A DNA stretch of 17,217 nucleotides from Terriglobia bacterium (lineage in GTDB: Bacteria > Acidobacteriota > Terriglobia > UBA7540), in NCBI GenBank assembly GCA_030036915.1, contig JASHSC010000644.1:1-17217 (forward strand). Direction: 5' to 3'. Below the pieces are notes generated by a model. The model did no database searches and had not been told where the DNA came from. It was given only the letters and a program-made list of their open reading frames with translations. A program made the translations under genes and the position numbers. Numbering within the stretch: the stretch's first letter is position 1; the number at the start of each line of letters is the position of its first letter. Of the stretch, positions 1 to 7,228 are shown in pieces.

Positions 1-2428
1 CGTCGCGCGCGGGCTTGAGCGCCGAAAGGTTCACGTTGGGCGCGGAAATTTCGAGCCAGCCCCAGCGCGCAGGCAAATCTCCCGTGTGAGCCGTTTCCTT
101 GCGAACGATGAGCGGCTGGTTGATCTCCCAACCGGAGCGCGCAACACCGGCATCGCGCCAGTCACCCGCGTGCGGCACGAGCGCGTAGTGAAGCGTCAGT
201 GTGCGGCCCATTTCGAGGCCCGAATCCGAGGAAACGCCCGGTTCGTATCCGCCGCCAAACCCATATGCTGTGATTGCCGCCGAGCGCAAGAGCGACAACA
301 TCAGCGTGCCGTCAGCCACATTATTACCCGGCATCGCGCAATTCAGCAGCGCGAGCCCATGTGTGCCGTCGCTGTAATCCATCCAATTCTGCGCGGGAAA
401 TTCCTGGCCCTGCGGCCGCTCAATAGCCCCCAAAGGAATCTCGTCAGTTCGCTTACCATCGTTGACGGTCGTCGGGAACAGCACTCGATAGCGCACGTGT
501 GCATCGTTGTTCAGAATCTCGGTCTCGATATCCACCCGACGCACCCCGATGTACAACCGCACGCGCGTGGAGAACGTCCCGCTGGCGAAGGGATGAGTGA
601 CGTGATACTCAGAAAACACCGGACCGCCCGAAGAGTGGCCACTGCCGCCCATCCACTCACTGCTGAACCTGGAGCGTGTTTTGTCAGGGAGAAGAATAGG
701 CCGCGTCATGGCAATGTTCCGCCCGCCGTTCAGATTCCCGTAGAGTTGCCAAAGGTCGCCGCCGTCCTGCTCCTGCGCCACCACATTGCCGGGAGCGCGC
801 AGCGCTTCCCAGCCCGTTGATTTCTCCATCAAGCTGGTCATCTCGCCCGTCCACAGGTTGAAGGTGGCGCGGAAATACTCGTTCTCAATCGTACCCTGGT
901 CGCGCTGCCCCGCCGATGCCGATTCCCACGCGTGCAAAGCGCCGAACGCCTTCTGCGGAACCACGTGATACACCGAGTAACCCAGCGCCGGAACGTCGCG
1001 AGCGACGAAGGTCAGATGCGCGTGGCGGATTCCCCCATCGCCGTAGCGGCTCACGTCAGAAAGTTGGAGGGGCGCAGGGTTGCCCTCTGAATCCAGCAGA
1101 GCGAGATCCACGAAGCCCGCTTCGGTCAAATCGATATCTGATTCCGCGACGTCAGTGCGCGGCCAGCCGAGCGTGTTGAAAACCACAATCGGAATTCCCT
1201 CGCCGCGCGTATCGATCTTGGAGGCGATTTGTCCCACAGAGGCATCAATCATCTGGTCGGTCAAACGCTCGGAGAAATTGTAGCCGCGCACGACGTCGTC
1301 ATAGACCTTGTCCACCATGACGCCCGAAGCGAGATCGTGAGTTTGGTTGAAGAGCACGGGCTCCCACGCACGCATGAGTTCGTCCACATCCTGCGGCGCG
1401 CCCAGCCAGTGCGCCAGCGCCGCGAATTTCTCCGCCGCGGAAAGCAGGTTCTCCATCTTGCGCATGCGCTGCTTCAGTTCAATCCGGCTGCTGTAGATTC
1501 CCTGAAAGATGGGATTGAGTTCGCCACCCACCACGGGACGGTCCGCGCGCTTCGCCACCGCCGCCTCGAAGTCTGTGGGCAAGCCGATCCTCAGGGTGAA
1601 GGGTGCATCGCCCTTCTGGTTGAATTCCTTCACGATTTCGGGAAGATAGCCCTCCGGCTCGGAAACATCGGCGCCGTCCATCGCCACCCGATCGTGCTCA
1701 CGCGCAAACGGATCAAGCGCGGCGAATCGCTCGCGGGCGTAGCGGTCAAACTCCGCTGGGTCGGCCGGCGGATGGTAGAAATTCGCGTAACCGCGCGGCA
1801 GCCAGAACGCGGGAATCTGCGTGCCGTCGATGCCCTGCCACAGGAATTCCGAGGGCGTGTTCAGGCTGGCAACGCCGCGGAAAAACCAATAGGACTTGTA
1901 ACCGCCGAGCTTCAGAATCTGCGGCATCTGAGCGTTGTGGCCGAAGGTGTCGAGATTCCAGCCCACGGTCACGTCTACGCCCAACTCGTCGCGATAGTAA
2001 CTCTTGCCGTAAAGAATTTGGTGAACGAGTGATTCGCCGCTGGGCATGTTGACGTCCGGCATGATGTCCGTGCCGCCGACCAGAAGAAGTCTGCCTTCCT
2101 TCACATACTTTCGAAACGCCGCGGCATTTTCGGGGAATCGTTCGAGATAAGGCCGGACATAAGCAACCTGATCGAGCACAAACCGGTAATCGGGATGCTC
2201 CCCCAGGATGTGCAGCGCCGCAGTGATATTGATGAGGCCCATCTGCAGGTATTCCTCACGCGTCTTGAACACCGCGCCTTCCCAGTGGGTATGCGGGATA
2301 ATCCAAAACACGTCCTTCTGTTGCGGCGTCTGTGCAAGAGCGGTTCGGCTCGCGGCCTGGAAGCCGATGCACATGCACACGCTCACCATGACTCTGGTCA
2401 GCACTTTGAGCAGTAGGCGGTTGGGCAT
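1..2428 (-). CDS. Exported GH38 alpha-mannosidase (3' end beyond window)
   Basis: Predicted retaining alpha-mannosidase that trims mannosides outside the cytoplasm. From the ATG at 2428 the frame stays open to the left edge (809 residues), so the C-terminus is missing. Residues 1-32 look like a signal peptide: basic start, hydrophobic core, ALA before Q33. The catalytic domain opens with IIPHTHWE (H46, H48), followed by the nucleophile motif GWNLDTFGHN with Asp160, and NQTHD with His364, the expected fourth zinc ligand. Central and beta-sandwich parts follow (VVFNTLGWPR, then TIENEYFRATF). The zinc-ligand position that is Asp in classical GH38 enzymes (HxD) is Glu50 here. The gene lies 51 bp after the isomerase gene and is probably the last of the three-gene unit. 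The ribosome binding site is weak. The family call is confident; the substrate is not known. Confidence 0.9.
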   Translation of the reverse strand, partial: MPNRLLLKVLTRVMVSVCMCIGFQAASRTALAQTPQQKDVFWIIPHTHWEGAVFKTREEYLQMGLINITAALHILGEHPDYRFVLDQVAYVRPYLERFPENAAAFRKYVKEGRLLLVGGTDIMPDVNMPSGESLVHQILYGKSYYRDELGVDVTVGWNLDTFGHNAQMPQILKLGGYKSYWFFRGVASLNTPSEFLWQGIDGTQIPAFWLPRGYANFYHPPADPAEFDRYARERFAALDPFAREHDRVAMDGADVSEPEGYLPEIVKEFNQKGDAPFTLRIGLPTDFEAAVAKRADRPVVGGELNPIFQGIYSSRIELKQRMRKMENLLSAAEKFAALAHWLGAPQDVDELMRAWEPVLFNQTHDLASGVMVDKVYDDVVRGYNFSERLTDQMIDASVGQIASKIDTRGEGIPIVVFNTLGWPRTDVAESDIDLTEAGFVDLALLDSEGNPAPLQLSDVSRYGDGGIRHAHLTFVARDVPALGYSVYHVVPQKAFGALHAWESASAGQRDQGTIENEYFRATFNLWTGEMTSLMEKSTGWEALRAPGNVVAQEQDGGDLWQLYGNLNGGRNIAMTRPILLPDKTRSRFSSEWMGGSGHSSGGPVFSEYHVTHPFASGTFSTRVRLYIGVRRVDIETEILNNDAHVRYRVLFPTTVNDGKRTDEIPLGAIERPQGQEFPAQNWMDYSDGTHGLALLNCAMPGNNVADGTLMLSLLRSAAITAYGFGGGYEPGVSSDSGLEMGRTLTLHYALVPHAGDWRDAGVARSGWEINQPLIVRKETAHTGDLPARWGWLEISAPNVNLSALKPARD

Positions 2429-2435
2429 AGAGATT

Positions 2436-2450
2436 CCGGCAAATTGCCGG
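2436..2450. repeat. 15-bp perfect inverted repeat in isomerase-mannosidase gap
   Basis: CCGGCAA-A-TTGCCGG has 7-bp arms around one base and sits 8 bp upstream of the mannosidase start codon. A second palindrome, CGGAATTCCG, lies at 2466-2475 in the same 51-bp gap. Both could fold in the mRNA or bind a protein and so modulate expression of the mannosidase relative to the isomerase. No T-tract follows, so this is not a standard terminator. Function is unknown. Confidence 0.4.
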
Positions 2451-2479
2451 AGGTTGTGCGCATTGCGGAATTCCGGAGT

Positions 2480-3028
2480 TTAAGCCGGGCCGATTTCGGG
2501 CGCGCGCTTGATGCGAATGTCCGTGAAGAAATCCGCTTCGTCGGTGCTTCGTGTCGAAAACTCCGAGACGATCGCTCCTTTCGGGCCGGCCTGGAACCAG
2601 TGCAGCGTGTCGGGCGTCAGCGTGTACTGATCGCCGGGCTTCAGGCAAATCTCGTGTTGAACGGTGTAATAGGCCTCGGAGCCCGCGGGCGGCCGAGCCT
2701 TCGGGCGGGCCGTGGGCTCGCCGGGAACGTAGAGGTACACGGTTCCCCAACGGCAGCGAAACGTCTCCTCCTTGCCCGGCCGGCCATCCACGGTGGGGTG
2801 GCGATGTTCGGGACAAGTTTGGCGCGGGAACATTACCAGTTCCTTCGCGCAAACCCTGTTGGTGTTCACGTAAGTCAGAATTTCGAGCCCGGTTTTCTCG
2901 AGCTCGCCGAGGCCGAAATCCGCAACCTCCAGCCGGCCGCGCTCCTCAGGCGTCAGAACAATTCCGGCGCGTTTCATCATCTGGACTGACTTCTTCACCG
3001 TGGCTTTGTACTTTTGCTCAGTGATCAT
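2480..3028 (-). CDS. D-lyxose ketol-isomerase (cupin; D-lyxose/D-mannose isomerase)
   Basis: Cytoplasmic cupin sugar isomerase of 182 aa. It resembles known D-lyxose isomerases along its whole length, including the blocks YVNTNRVCAKELVMFPRQTC and PDTLHWFQAG. Likely metal ligands are His75 and His77 (PEHRHP), Glu88 (KEETFRC) and His143 (TLHWF). Family members interconvert D-lyxose/D-xylulose and D-mannose/D-fructose. Next to an alpha-mannosidase, the mannose-to-fructose reaction is the likelier role, but that is inference. The ATG at 3028 follows a GGGGGAG ribosome binding site by 8 bases and begins only 3 bp after the aldolase stop codon, so translational coupling is likely. Length and all ligand positions are normal for the family. 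Confidence 0.88.
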   Translation of the reverse strand: MITEQKYKATVKKSVQMMKRAGIVLTPEERGRLEVADFGLGELEKTGLEILTYVNTNRVCAKELVMFPRQTCPEHRHPTVDGRPGKEETFRCRWGTVYLYVPGEPTARPKARPPAGSEAYYTVQHEICLKPGDQYTLTPDTLHWFQAGPKGAIVSEFSTRSTDEADFFTDIRIKRAPEIGPA

Positions 3029-3031
3029 CGG

Positions 3032-3930
3032 TTATGCTCCCCCCTGCATCTGGGCTTTTCCAGCCGAGCCCCAGGCACGAATCAGTGTTCGACATTTTAG
3101 CTTCACCGCCTCGCGAGCCGCTACCAGAATATCGTCTTCGCCTCCCATGCCCACAAAGGGATGAGGACTGGCGGGCGCGCGGTAGCGGTCGAGCTTCTCG
3201 CGCAGCGCAGTGAGGTATGCCTGCTTCAGCGTTGTTCCGTAATTCACTTTGGCGACTCCCAATTGGACCGCGCGTTCAGCGGCTTCAAGCGGAATGCCAG
3301 TGCCGCCATGCAGAACAAGGGGCACGGAGACGGCACACGAAATCTCCGCCAGCGCATCAAAGTCGAGTGGCGAGTTCCCGTGGGTCAAGATGTGAACATT
3401 ACCCACGGCCACGCCCAGCGCGTCGATTCCCGTTTCTTCCACGAAAGCCCTCGCCGCCTGGGGCGTGGTGGGCTCGGCGTGCTGGTTCGCAGAGGGATTG
3501 GCGAGGTGGCCCACCTGCGCCTCCACGCTCGCGCCGTTGCGATGCGCCACGGCAACCACTTCTCGCACCAGGCGGCGATATTCGTCCGGAGCGAGGCCCT
3601 CATTCTCCACCATCACGGCATTGAATCCAAGGTCGAGAGCTTCTCCATTTGCGCAAGATTCGCCGATTCGTTGAAGAGTAGAGCGGCAGGGACGCGCGAC
3701 ATGGCGAGCGCCGAGCCGATGCCCGCATAATACGCCAGATCCTCCGCGCGCTTCCGGCCCGCGTGCATCAGGAAACCGCCATTGAAGCCCACGATGATCG
3801 GCGAGCGCTCCTCCTCCGCCGCTTCCACAACGGCTTGGAACGATTCCAGGTTCCACCCCTCGCAATAACAGACTGCGTATTTGCCCTTGCGTGCATCGGC
3901 CAGCAATTTGGACATCGAGACAAGTGGCAT
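3032..3930 (-). pseudogene. Class II (ketose-bisphosphate) aldolase-family gene with a frameshift
   Basis: The coding frame is broken once. The N-terminal part, from ATG 3930 (MPLVSMSKLLADARKGKYAV), reads to an early stop at about 3613. The C-terminal part, from GEALDLGFNAVMVENEG onward, reads in another frame to the TAA at 3032. The frames join at 3640/3641 (ATGGAGAAGCTC); one extra base there would restore MEKALDLGFN and a 299-aa protein, a normal length for the family. This is either a sequencing or assembly error or a real pseudogene. The fold matches class II fructose/tagatose-bisphosphate aldolases: zinc His candidates in VGNVHILTHG and VLHGGTGIP are present. However, the usual LDHG motif (catalytic Asp plus zinc His) is FNES (Asn87, Glu88). 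Activity is therefore uncertain even in an intact copy. It is the first gene of the isomerase/mannosidase unit. Confidence 0.78.
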
Positions 3931-3997
3931 GGGTACGGCAATTCCGGCCAGGCTTCCGAACCTGAACGACCACAGGATGGAATGCAATGAGACAGTG

Positions 3998-4006
3998 ATT
4001 ATACCA
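3998..4006 (-). promoter_or_regulatory. Extended -10 promoter for the aldolase-isomerase-mannosidase unit
   Basis: On the minus strand TGG-TATAAT forms a perfect -10 hexamer (4003-3998) with the extended TGn element (4006-4004). No good -35 is seen at 17 bp (CAGCGC), which fits an extended -10 promoter. The inferred transcription start near 3991 leaves a leader of about 60 nt before the ATG at 3930. Confidence 0.5.
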
Positions 4007-4024
4007 AAGGAAATCTGCGTGCGC

Positions 4025-4040
4025 TGTCCACAGATGGACA
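4025..4040. promoter_or_regulatory. Possible operator: TGTCCA-N4-TGGACA
   Basis: A perfect 6-bp inverted repeat with a 4-bp spacer lies at the upstream edge of the -35 region of the promoter at 3998-4006. That position suits an activator or repressor site for the mannoside unit. No regulator gene adjoins it, so the role is inferred from position and symmetry only. Confidence 0.3.
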
Positions 4041-4121
4041 CCTGCGTCGAAGGTTTTCGCTTTGATTTCACAGGGCAAGTTACAGGTGTGCTTGCACTTC
4101 GTGGAAAGTGTCCACAGAGGA

Positions 4122-4208
4122 TGGTGCCGAAGAGAGGACTCGAACCTCCACTCCCTGACGGGAACTACACCCTGAATGTAGCGCGTCTGCCAATTCCGCC
4201 ACTTCGGC
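4122..4208 (-). tRNA. tRNA-Leu (anticodon CAG)
   Basis: 87 nt including an encoded CCA. The acceptor stem GCCGAAG pairs with CTTCGGC. The anticodon stem CTACA/TGTAG holds the loop TTCAGGG with anticodon CAG, which reads CUG. The long variable arm (TCCC-GTCA-GGGA) marks it as class II (Leu/Ser/Tyr type), and the T-loop TTCGAGT is normal. It lies 192 bp upstream of the aldolase start in the same direction. No intron or defect is visible. Confidence 0.96.
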
Positions 4209-4310
4209 TTTTGGATTGCACGTAGCTAAACGCAACCGTGAGCACACAGTCAGCACGATCGCGTCAGCCGCAATTCTTCATGTTGCCATCCGCCCCATTG
4301 ACTGTCAAGC

Positions 4311-4332
4311 GCGGCACGCGAACGTGCGCCGC
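4311..4332 (-). terminator. Hairpin just after the GMC dehydrogenase stop
   Basis: On the minus strand GCGGCGCACG-TTCG-CGTGCCGC folds into a stem with a UUCG tetraloop and a 2-nt bulge, starting 3 bp after the stop of the FAD subunit gene. No clear T-run follows, so termination is only likely, not certain. The hairpin could also stabilise the 3' end of the mRNA. Confidence 0.35.
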
Positions 4333-4335
4333 ACT

Positions 4336-5985
4336 TCACACTTCGCCTCGTTTTGCCGCGGCGGTGATGCGGTCGGCGGCACGAAAGGCCAAGGCTTCGA
4401 TGGTCATGGTGGGCTGCCCGCGGCCGGAGGTCACAAAGCTGCCGCCGTCGCAGAGAAAGAGATTGGGCACATCGTGCGCGCGATGGTCGGCGTTGATCAC
4501 CGAGCGCTTCGGATCGTTCCCCATGCGGCAGGTGCCGAGCAGATGGACGGCATGAGTCTGGTTGCGAATGGGCTGCGTGTAAACCTGCTTCGCGGGACTT
4601 GCCGCCAGCAGTTCCAGCGCGCGCTCTTGCAGATACTTCATCATCTTCACATCATCCGGGTGATCCTGGTGGGTCATGCAGAGCGCGGGCAGTCCCCAGG
4701 CGTCCTTCAAATCCGGATCGAGCGTAAAGCTGTTGGTTTCCACGGGCAATGAGGTAGTGTGGCACGAGATAGTCATGGAGTACGCAAAGCTTTCAGCCAG
4801 CCACTTCTTGAAAGCCATGCCCCAACTCGGAACTTCCGGCGGCGTGCTCAGCGCGAAGCCGATGGGAGTGCGCCCGAAGCGCGCGTCCATTCCGCCGCCG
4901 CCGCAAAACCCCAGCTTGGGATCGATTTCGTAAAAGTCATGCACCACGCGGCTGACGGCGGCGCTGGTGTAATCGTTGAGCGGGTGGTCGAAGACGGCAG
5001 TCACTCCGGTGAAGCCGTTGGTCATCAGGTGCTTTCCCACGATGCCGCTGGAATTCGCGAGGCCATCGGGGAACAATTTGGATTTTGAGAGCAGCAGCAG
5101 GCGCGGCGTCTCCGCGCCGTTGCAGCACAGAATCACCGCGCGGGCTTTCTGGAAGTGTTGGCGGCGGTCCTTGTCGAAATAGGCGACGCCGGTGGCGCGG
5201 CCGTGGCGGTTGGTCTTCACGCGAAACGCGTAGCTCTGGGTGCGGATTTCGCATCGTCCGGTCGCCTGCGCCACGGGAACCATGGCCGCGAGCGAGCTGG
5301 ACTTCGCCCCCACTTCGCAACCGAATCCCAGGCAGCGCCCACAATTCACGCACGCCGCACGCCCGCGATAAGGCTGCGAAATAATCGCCATCGGCGCGGG
5401 GAAGGGATGCCAGCCGAGCTTCCACGCCGCCTGCTCAAAGATCACTCCCGAGGATTTGACCGGCATCGGGGGCAGCGGATAAGGCTTGGTGCGCGGAGGG
5501 TCAAACGGGCTCGCGCCCGCGAGGCCTGAGACGCCCACTTCCCAATCGACTTTGGTGTAGTAGGGCTCTAGGTCTGCGTAAGTGATCGGCCAATCGTCAA
5601 ACGCCGTGCCCGGGACGTCGCCGCGGCGGCTGCGCTCAATGAAGTCGATCTCATGGAAGCGCCAGAAATTCGCCGTGAAGTGGACCGTGCCGCCGCCCAC
5701 GCAGCGCCCGTAAATGGCAGAGAGCTGCTTGATGGGCTTGTCCTGTGGGGTCGTGCGAAAGGTCTGCGGGGAATCTTGAGCGTTGTTGGTGAGGGCGTGC
5801 TCCTGCGTCACTGCGATTTCGTCATGCCCGAATTCCGTGGGTTCAATGTAGCGCCCCTGTTCGAGCACCACCACTTTGAAGCCGTTGGTGGAGAGTTCCT
5901 TCGCCAGCACGCCGCCGGCAGCGCCCGAGCCGACGATGACGAAGTCTACTTCCTCTGACGGCTTGTAGGTGACTTGGGGGTTCAT
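4336..5985 (-). CDS. GMC-family FAD dehydrogenase (gluconate 2-dehydrogenase-like large subunit)
   Basis: FAD-dependent alcohol/sugar dehydrogenase of 549 aa. The dinucleotide-binding motif VDFVIVGSGAAGG lies near residues 13-25. The GRCVGGGTVHFTANFWR block is typical of GMC enzymes. A cysteine motif C-x2-C-x2-C-x4-C (ACVNCGRCLGFGC) sits in the middle, and the C-terminal block runs from HLLGTCRMG through GGSFVTSGRGQPTMTIEALAFR. The protein has no signal of its own; family partners with a Tat signal (subunit 3, upstream gene) carry the FAD subunit across the membrane. Substrate is unknown. An in-frame GTG at 6021 gives 12 more residues; I prefer the ATG at 5985 because it places the FAD motif at the usual distance. 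Neither start has a good ribosome binding site. No cytochrome subunit gene is adjacent. Confidence 0.85.
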   Translation of the reverse strand: MNPQVTYKPSEEVDFVIVGSGAAGGVLAKELSTNGFKVVVLEQGRYIEPTEFGHDEIAVTQEHALTNNAQDSPQTFRTTPQDKPIKQLSAIYGRCVGGGTVHFTANFWRFHEIDFIERSRRGDVPGTAFDDWPITYADLEPYYTKVDWEVGVSGLAGASPFDPPRTKPYPLPPMPVKSSGVIFEQAAWKLGWHPFPAPMAIISQPYRGRAACVNCGRCLGFGCEVGAKSSSLAAMVPVAQATGRCEIRTQSYAFRVKTNRHGRATGVAYFDKDRRQHFQKARAVILCCNGAETPRLLLLSKSKLFPDGLANSSGIVGKHLMTNGFTGVTAVFDHPLNDYTSAAVSRVVHDFYEIDPKLGFCGGGGMDARFGRTPIGFALSTPPEVPSWGMAFKKWLAESFAYSMTISCHTTSLPVETNSFTLDPDLKDAWGLPALCMTHQDHPDDVKMMKYLQERALELLAASPAKQVYTQPIRNQTHAVHLLGTCRMGNDPKRSVINADHRAHDVPNLFLCDGGSFVTSGRGQPTMTIEALAFRAADRITAAAKRGEV

Positions 5986-6024
5986 TTCGCGTTGAAAGAT
6001 TTTGCCAGAGCTCTCTGGCACATC

Positions 6025-6076
6025 GTAGGGTCAACCCTTGTGGTTGCCCGAGGGCGGCCACGAGGGCCGCCCCTAC
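6025..6076. repeat. 52-bp imperfect palindrome between dehydrogenase subunit genes
   Basis: The segment starts GTAGGG and ends CCCTAC. Its 25-nt arms differ at six positions, and in RNA several of those can pair as G-U, so a long hairpin is expected. The outer end on the minus strand supplies the TAG stop codon (6075-6073) of the subunit 3 gene. The first 39 bases match 11891-11853 on the other strand at 34 of 39 positions, which shows this is a dispersed repeat and not merely a local hairpin. Confidence 0.75.
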
Positions 6077-6690
6077 TTGCCCTTCTCCTCCGGCGGGTGC
6101 CAGCCGGGATAGTCGCGGTCGTAATACCCAAACGGCGGAGTGAACGCCGGGCTGTCATCAAAGCCGATCAATTTCCAACCCACTTCGCCGCGATTGCCAC
6201 CGCGCGCCGGGTCGGCGAGAAATCCCGCGATCGTGGCGGTGCGGATCATCTCGAAAAACGGGTGCTGCTCAAGCGCCTTCAGCACGGCATCCTGCTGCTC
6301 GGGTGAGGCCTGTGAAAACTTTGCGACGCCGGGGTAGAGATCGTGGGTCTTGGCCTGCAAAACCGGCAGACCCTTTACGTAATCTTCAAGATTGTCCGCG
6401 GCGAAGGTGGCAAGCGCGCGGTCGATGAAATAGATCACGCCGGCTTCGAGCGCGCCGGGCGTTTCGTCGGTCGGGATAATGCGGCTGGCAGCGGCTTCAA
6501 TTTCCGCGGCCTGGTCAGCAGTCAGAATCTCCAGCTTACCGGGCGCATCTGAAGCGCGCATGTGCGCAGCGTGCTCTGCGGCCTCAAGAATGGCCGGCCA
6601 GTGCAAGGCAGCCCAAGCTCCACCCGCGCCGCGCAGCCCGGCCAGCATAAACTTTCGCCGGTCAACTTCGTTCCCTGATTTAACGCTCAT
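6073..6690 (-). CDS. Gluconate 2-dehydrogenase subunit 3 family protein, Tat-exported
   Basis: 205 aa. The N-terminus has a twin-arginine signal, DRRKFMLAGLRGAGGAWAAL, near residues 10-29. The mature part carries the subunit 3 pattern LTADQAAEIEAAASRIIPTD followed by PGALEAGVIYFIDRAL, then a C-terminal VGWKLIGFDDSPAFTPPFGYYD. Family members act as the small partner of GMC FAD dehydrogenases and provide the Tat signal for the complex. That matches the gene immediately downstream. The ATG at 6690 follows AAGGA by 7 bases. The TAG stop lies inside the 52-bp palindrome. The distance to the next gene (87 bp to the preferred ATG) is filled mostly by that repeat. Confidence 0.85.
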   Translation of the reverse strand: MSVKSGNEVDRRKFMLAGLRGAGGAWAALHWPAILEAAEHAAHMRASDAPGKLEILTADQAAEIEAAASRIIPTDETPGALEAGVIYFIDRALATFAADNLEDYVKGLPVLQAKTHDLYPGVAKFSQASPEQQDAVLKALEQHPFFEMIRTATIAGFLADPARGGNRGEVGWKLIGFDDSPAFTPPFGYYDRDYPGWHPPEEKGK

Positions 6691-6727
6691 TTCCCAATCC
6701 TTGGACGAAATGAAACGCCCACTTTAC

Positions 6728-6862
6728 TCACAAAGCCGAGTGTGATGCGAGAGATTTCTTTGTTATTGCTTTGATAAGCCCTTTCCAGGCATCGTCAGTA
6801 ATAAATGACGTGCGCGTTTCCCCCGGCACACATTGTGCTAACCCATTTATTTTCTTCAACAT
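6728..6862 (-). CDS. Possible small ORF, 44 aa
   Basis: ATG at 6862 lies within the last copy of the repeated motif (reading MLKKINGLAQ) and the frame ends in SHSAL at 6728, 38 bp before the subunit 3 gene. The C-terminal half, SFITDDAWKGLIKAITKKS, looks more protein-like than the rest of the region: mixed charge and a possible amphipathic helix. No convincing ribosome binding site is seen, and I do not recognise a domain. It could be a chance frame or the decayed end of a longer gene. Confidence 0.25.
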   Translation of the reverse strand: MLKKINGLAQCVPGETRTSFITDDAWKGLIKAITKKSLASHSAL

Positions 6863-7200
6863 CTCAGGTTACAGTCAAATATCAGCTTTGTTTTCTATAA
6901 CATCGTGGGTTCCGCGGTGTTGTCTTTTTTCAGCTCATTTGTTTTCAGTAAGATTCCCGGACTGTTCGCAAAAAAATTGAATTCCCTACTGCGGAGAGTC
7001 GATTCAATAAGTGTTTTATTTTCAGCACCATCTTCAGCGGCAAATTTCTTGCAACGCTCGGCTAAGTCATTGTTTATGTGTAACATCACAGGTTATCGCC
7101 GTCTCCATTTCGTCCGGCCCCCCTTGACAAGATCCATAAATCAAGAAATACTCATTCTGGGTGATCCTTTATTTTTATTTTTATTTTCAGCAACATCCCC
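6846..7200 (-). repeat. Array of six degenerate copies of a ~20-bp motif
   Basis: On the minus strand the motif reads about GATGTTnctgAAAAYAAA. Copies run 7200-7180, 7090-7070, 7035-7015, 6958-6938, 6907-6887 and 6866-6846. The best-kept parts are GATGTT and the A-rich tail GAAAAYAAA; the copy at 7090 is the most divergent. Start-to-start distances are 110, 55, 77, 51 and 41 bp, so the array is not regular and the spacers are unrelated. The ATG inside the copies falls in all three frames, so this is not an in-frame protein repeat. It does not have the exact repeats of a CRISPR array. Confidence 0.65.
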
Positions 7201-7228
7201 GGATGCACCTTCATTTTCAAAGAAAAGC

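Noticed and set aside
86..2416. Several plus-strand reading frames of 70-267 codons opposite the mannosidase
   Set aside because: The minus strand encodes GH38 motifs throughout. The plus frames have no recognisable motifs and arise from GC-rich third-position bias.
4024..4118. Two DnaA-box-like sequences (TGTCCACA)
   Set aside because: Only two imperfect copies 85 bp apart, with no replication genes or AT-rich unwinding element. One is better explained as half of the inverted repeat at 4025-4040.
7124..7152. Plus-strand promoter TTGACA-17-AATACT
   Set aside because: A reasonable -35, but the -10 is weak and the MFS gene starts nearly 500 bp downstream. Not strong enough to list as a feature.
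6846..7200. CRISPR array
   Set aside because: The repeats are degenerate, spacing varies from 41 to 110 bp, and no cas gene is nearby.
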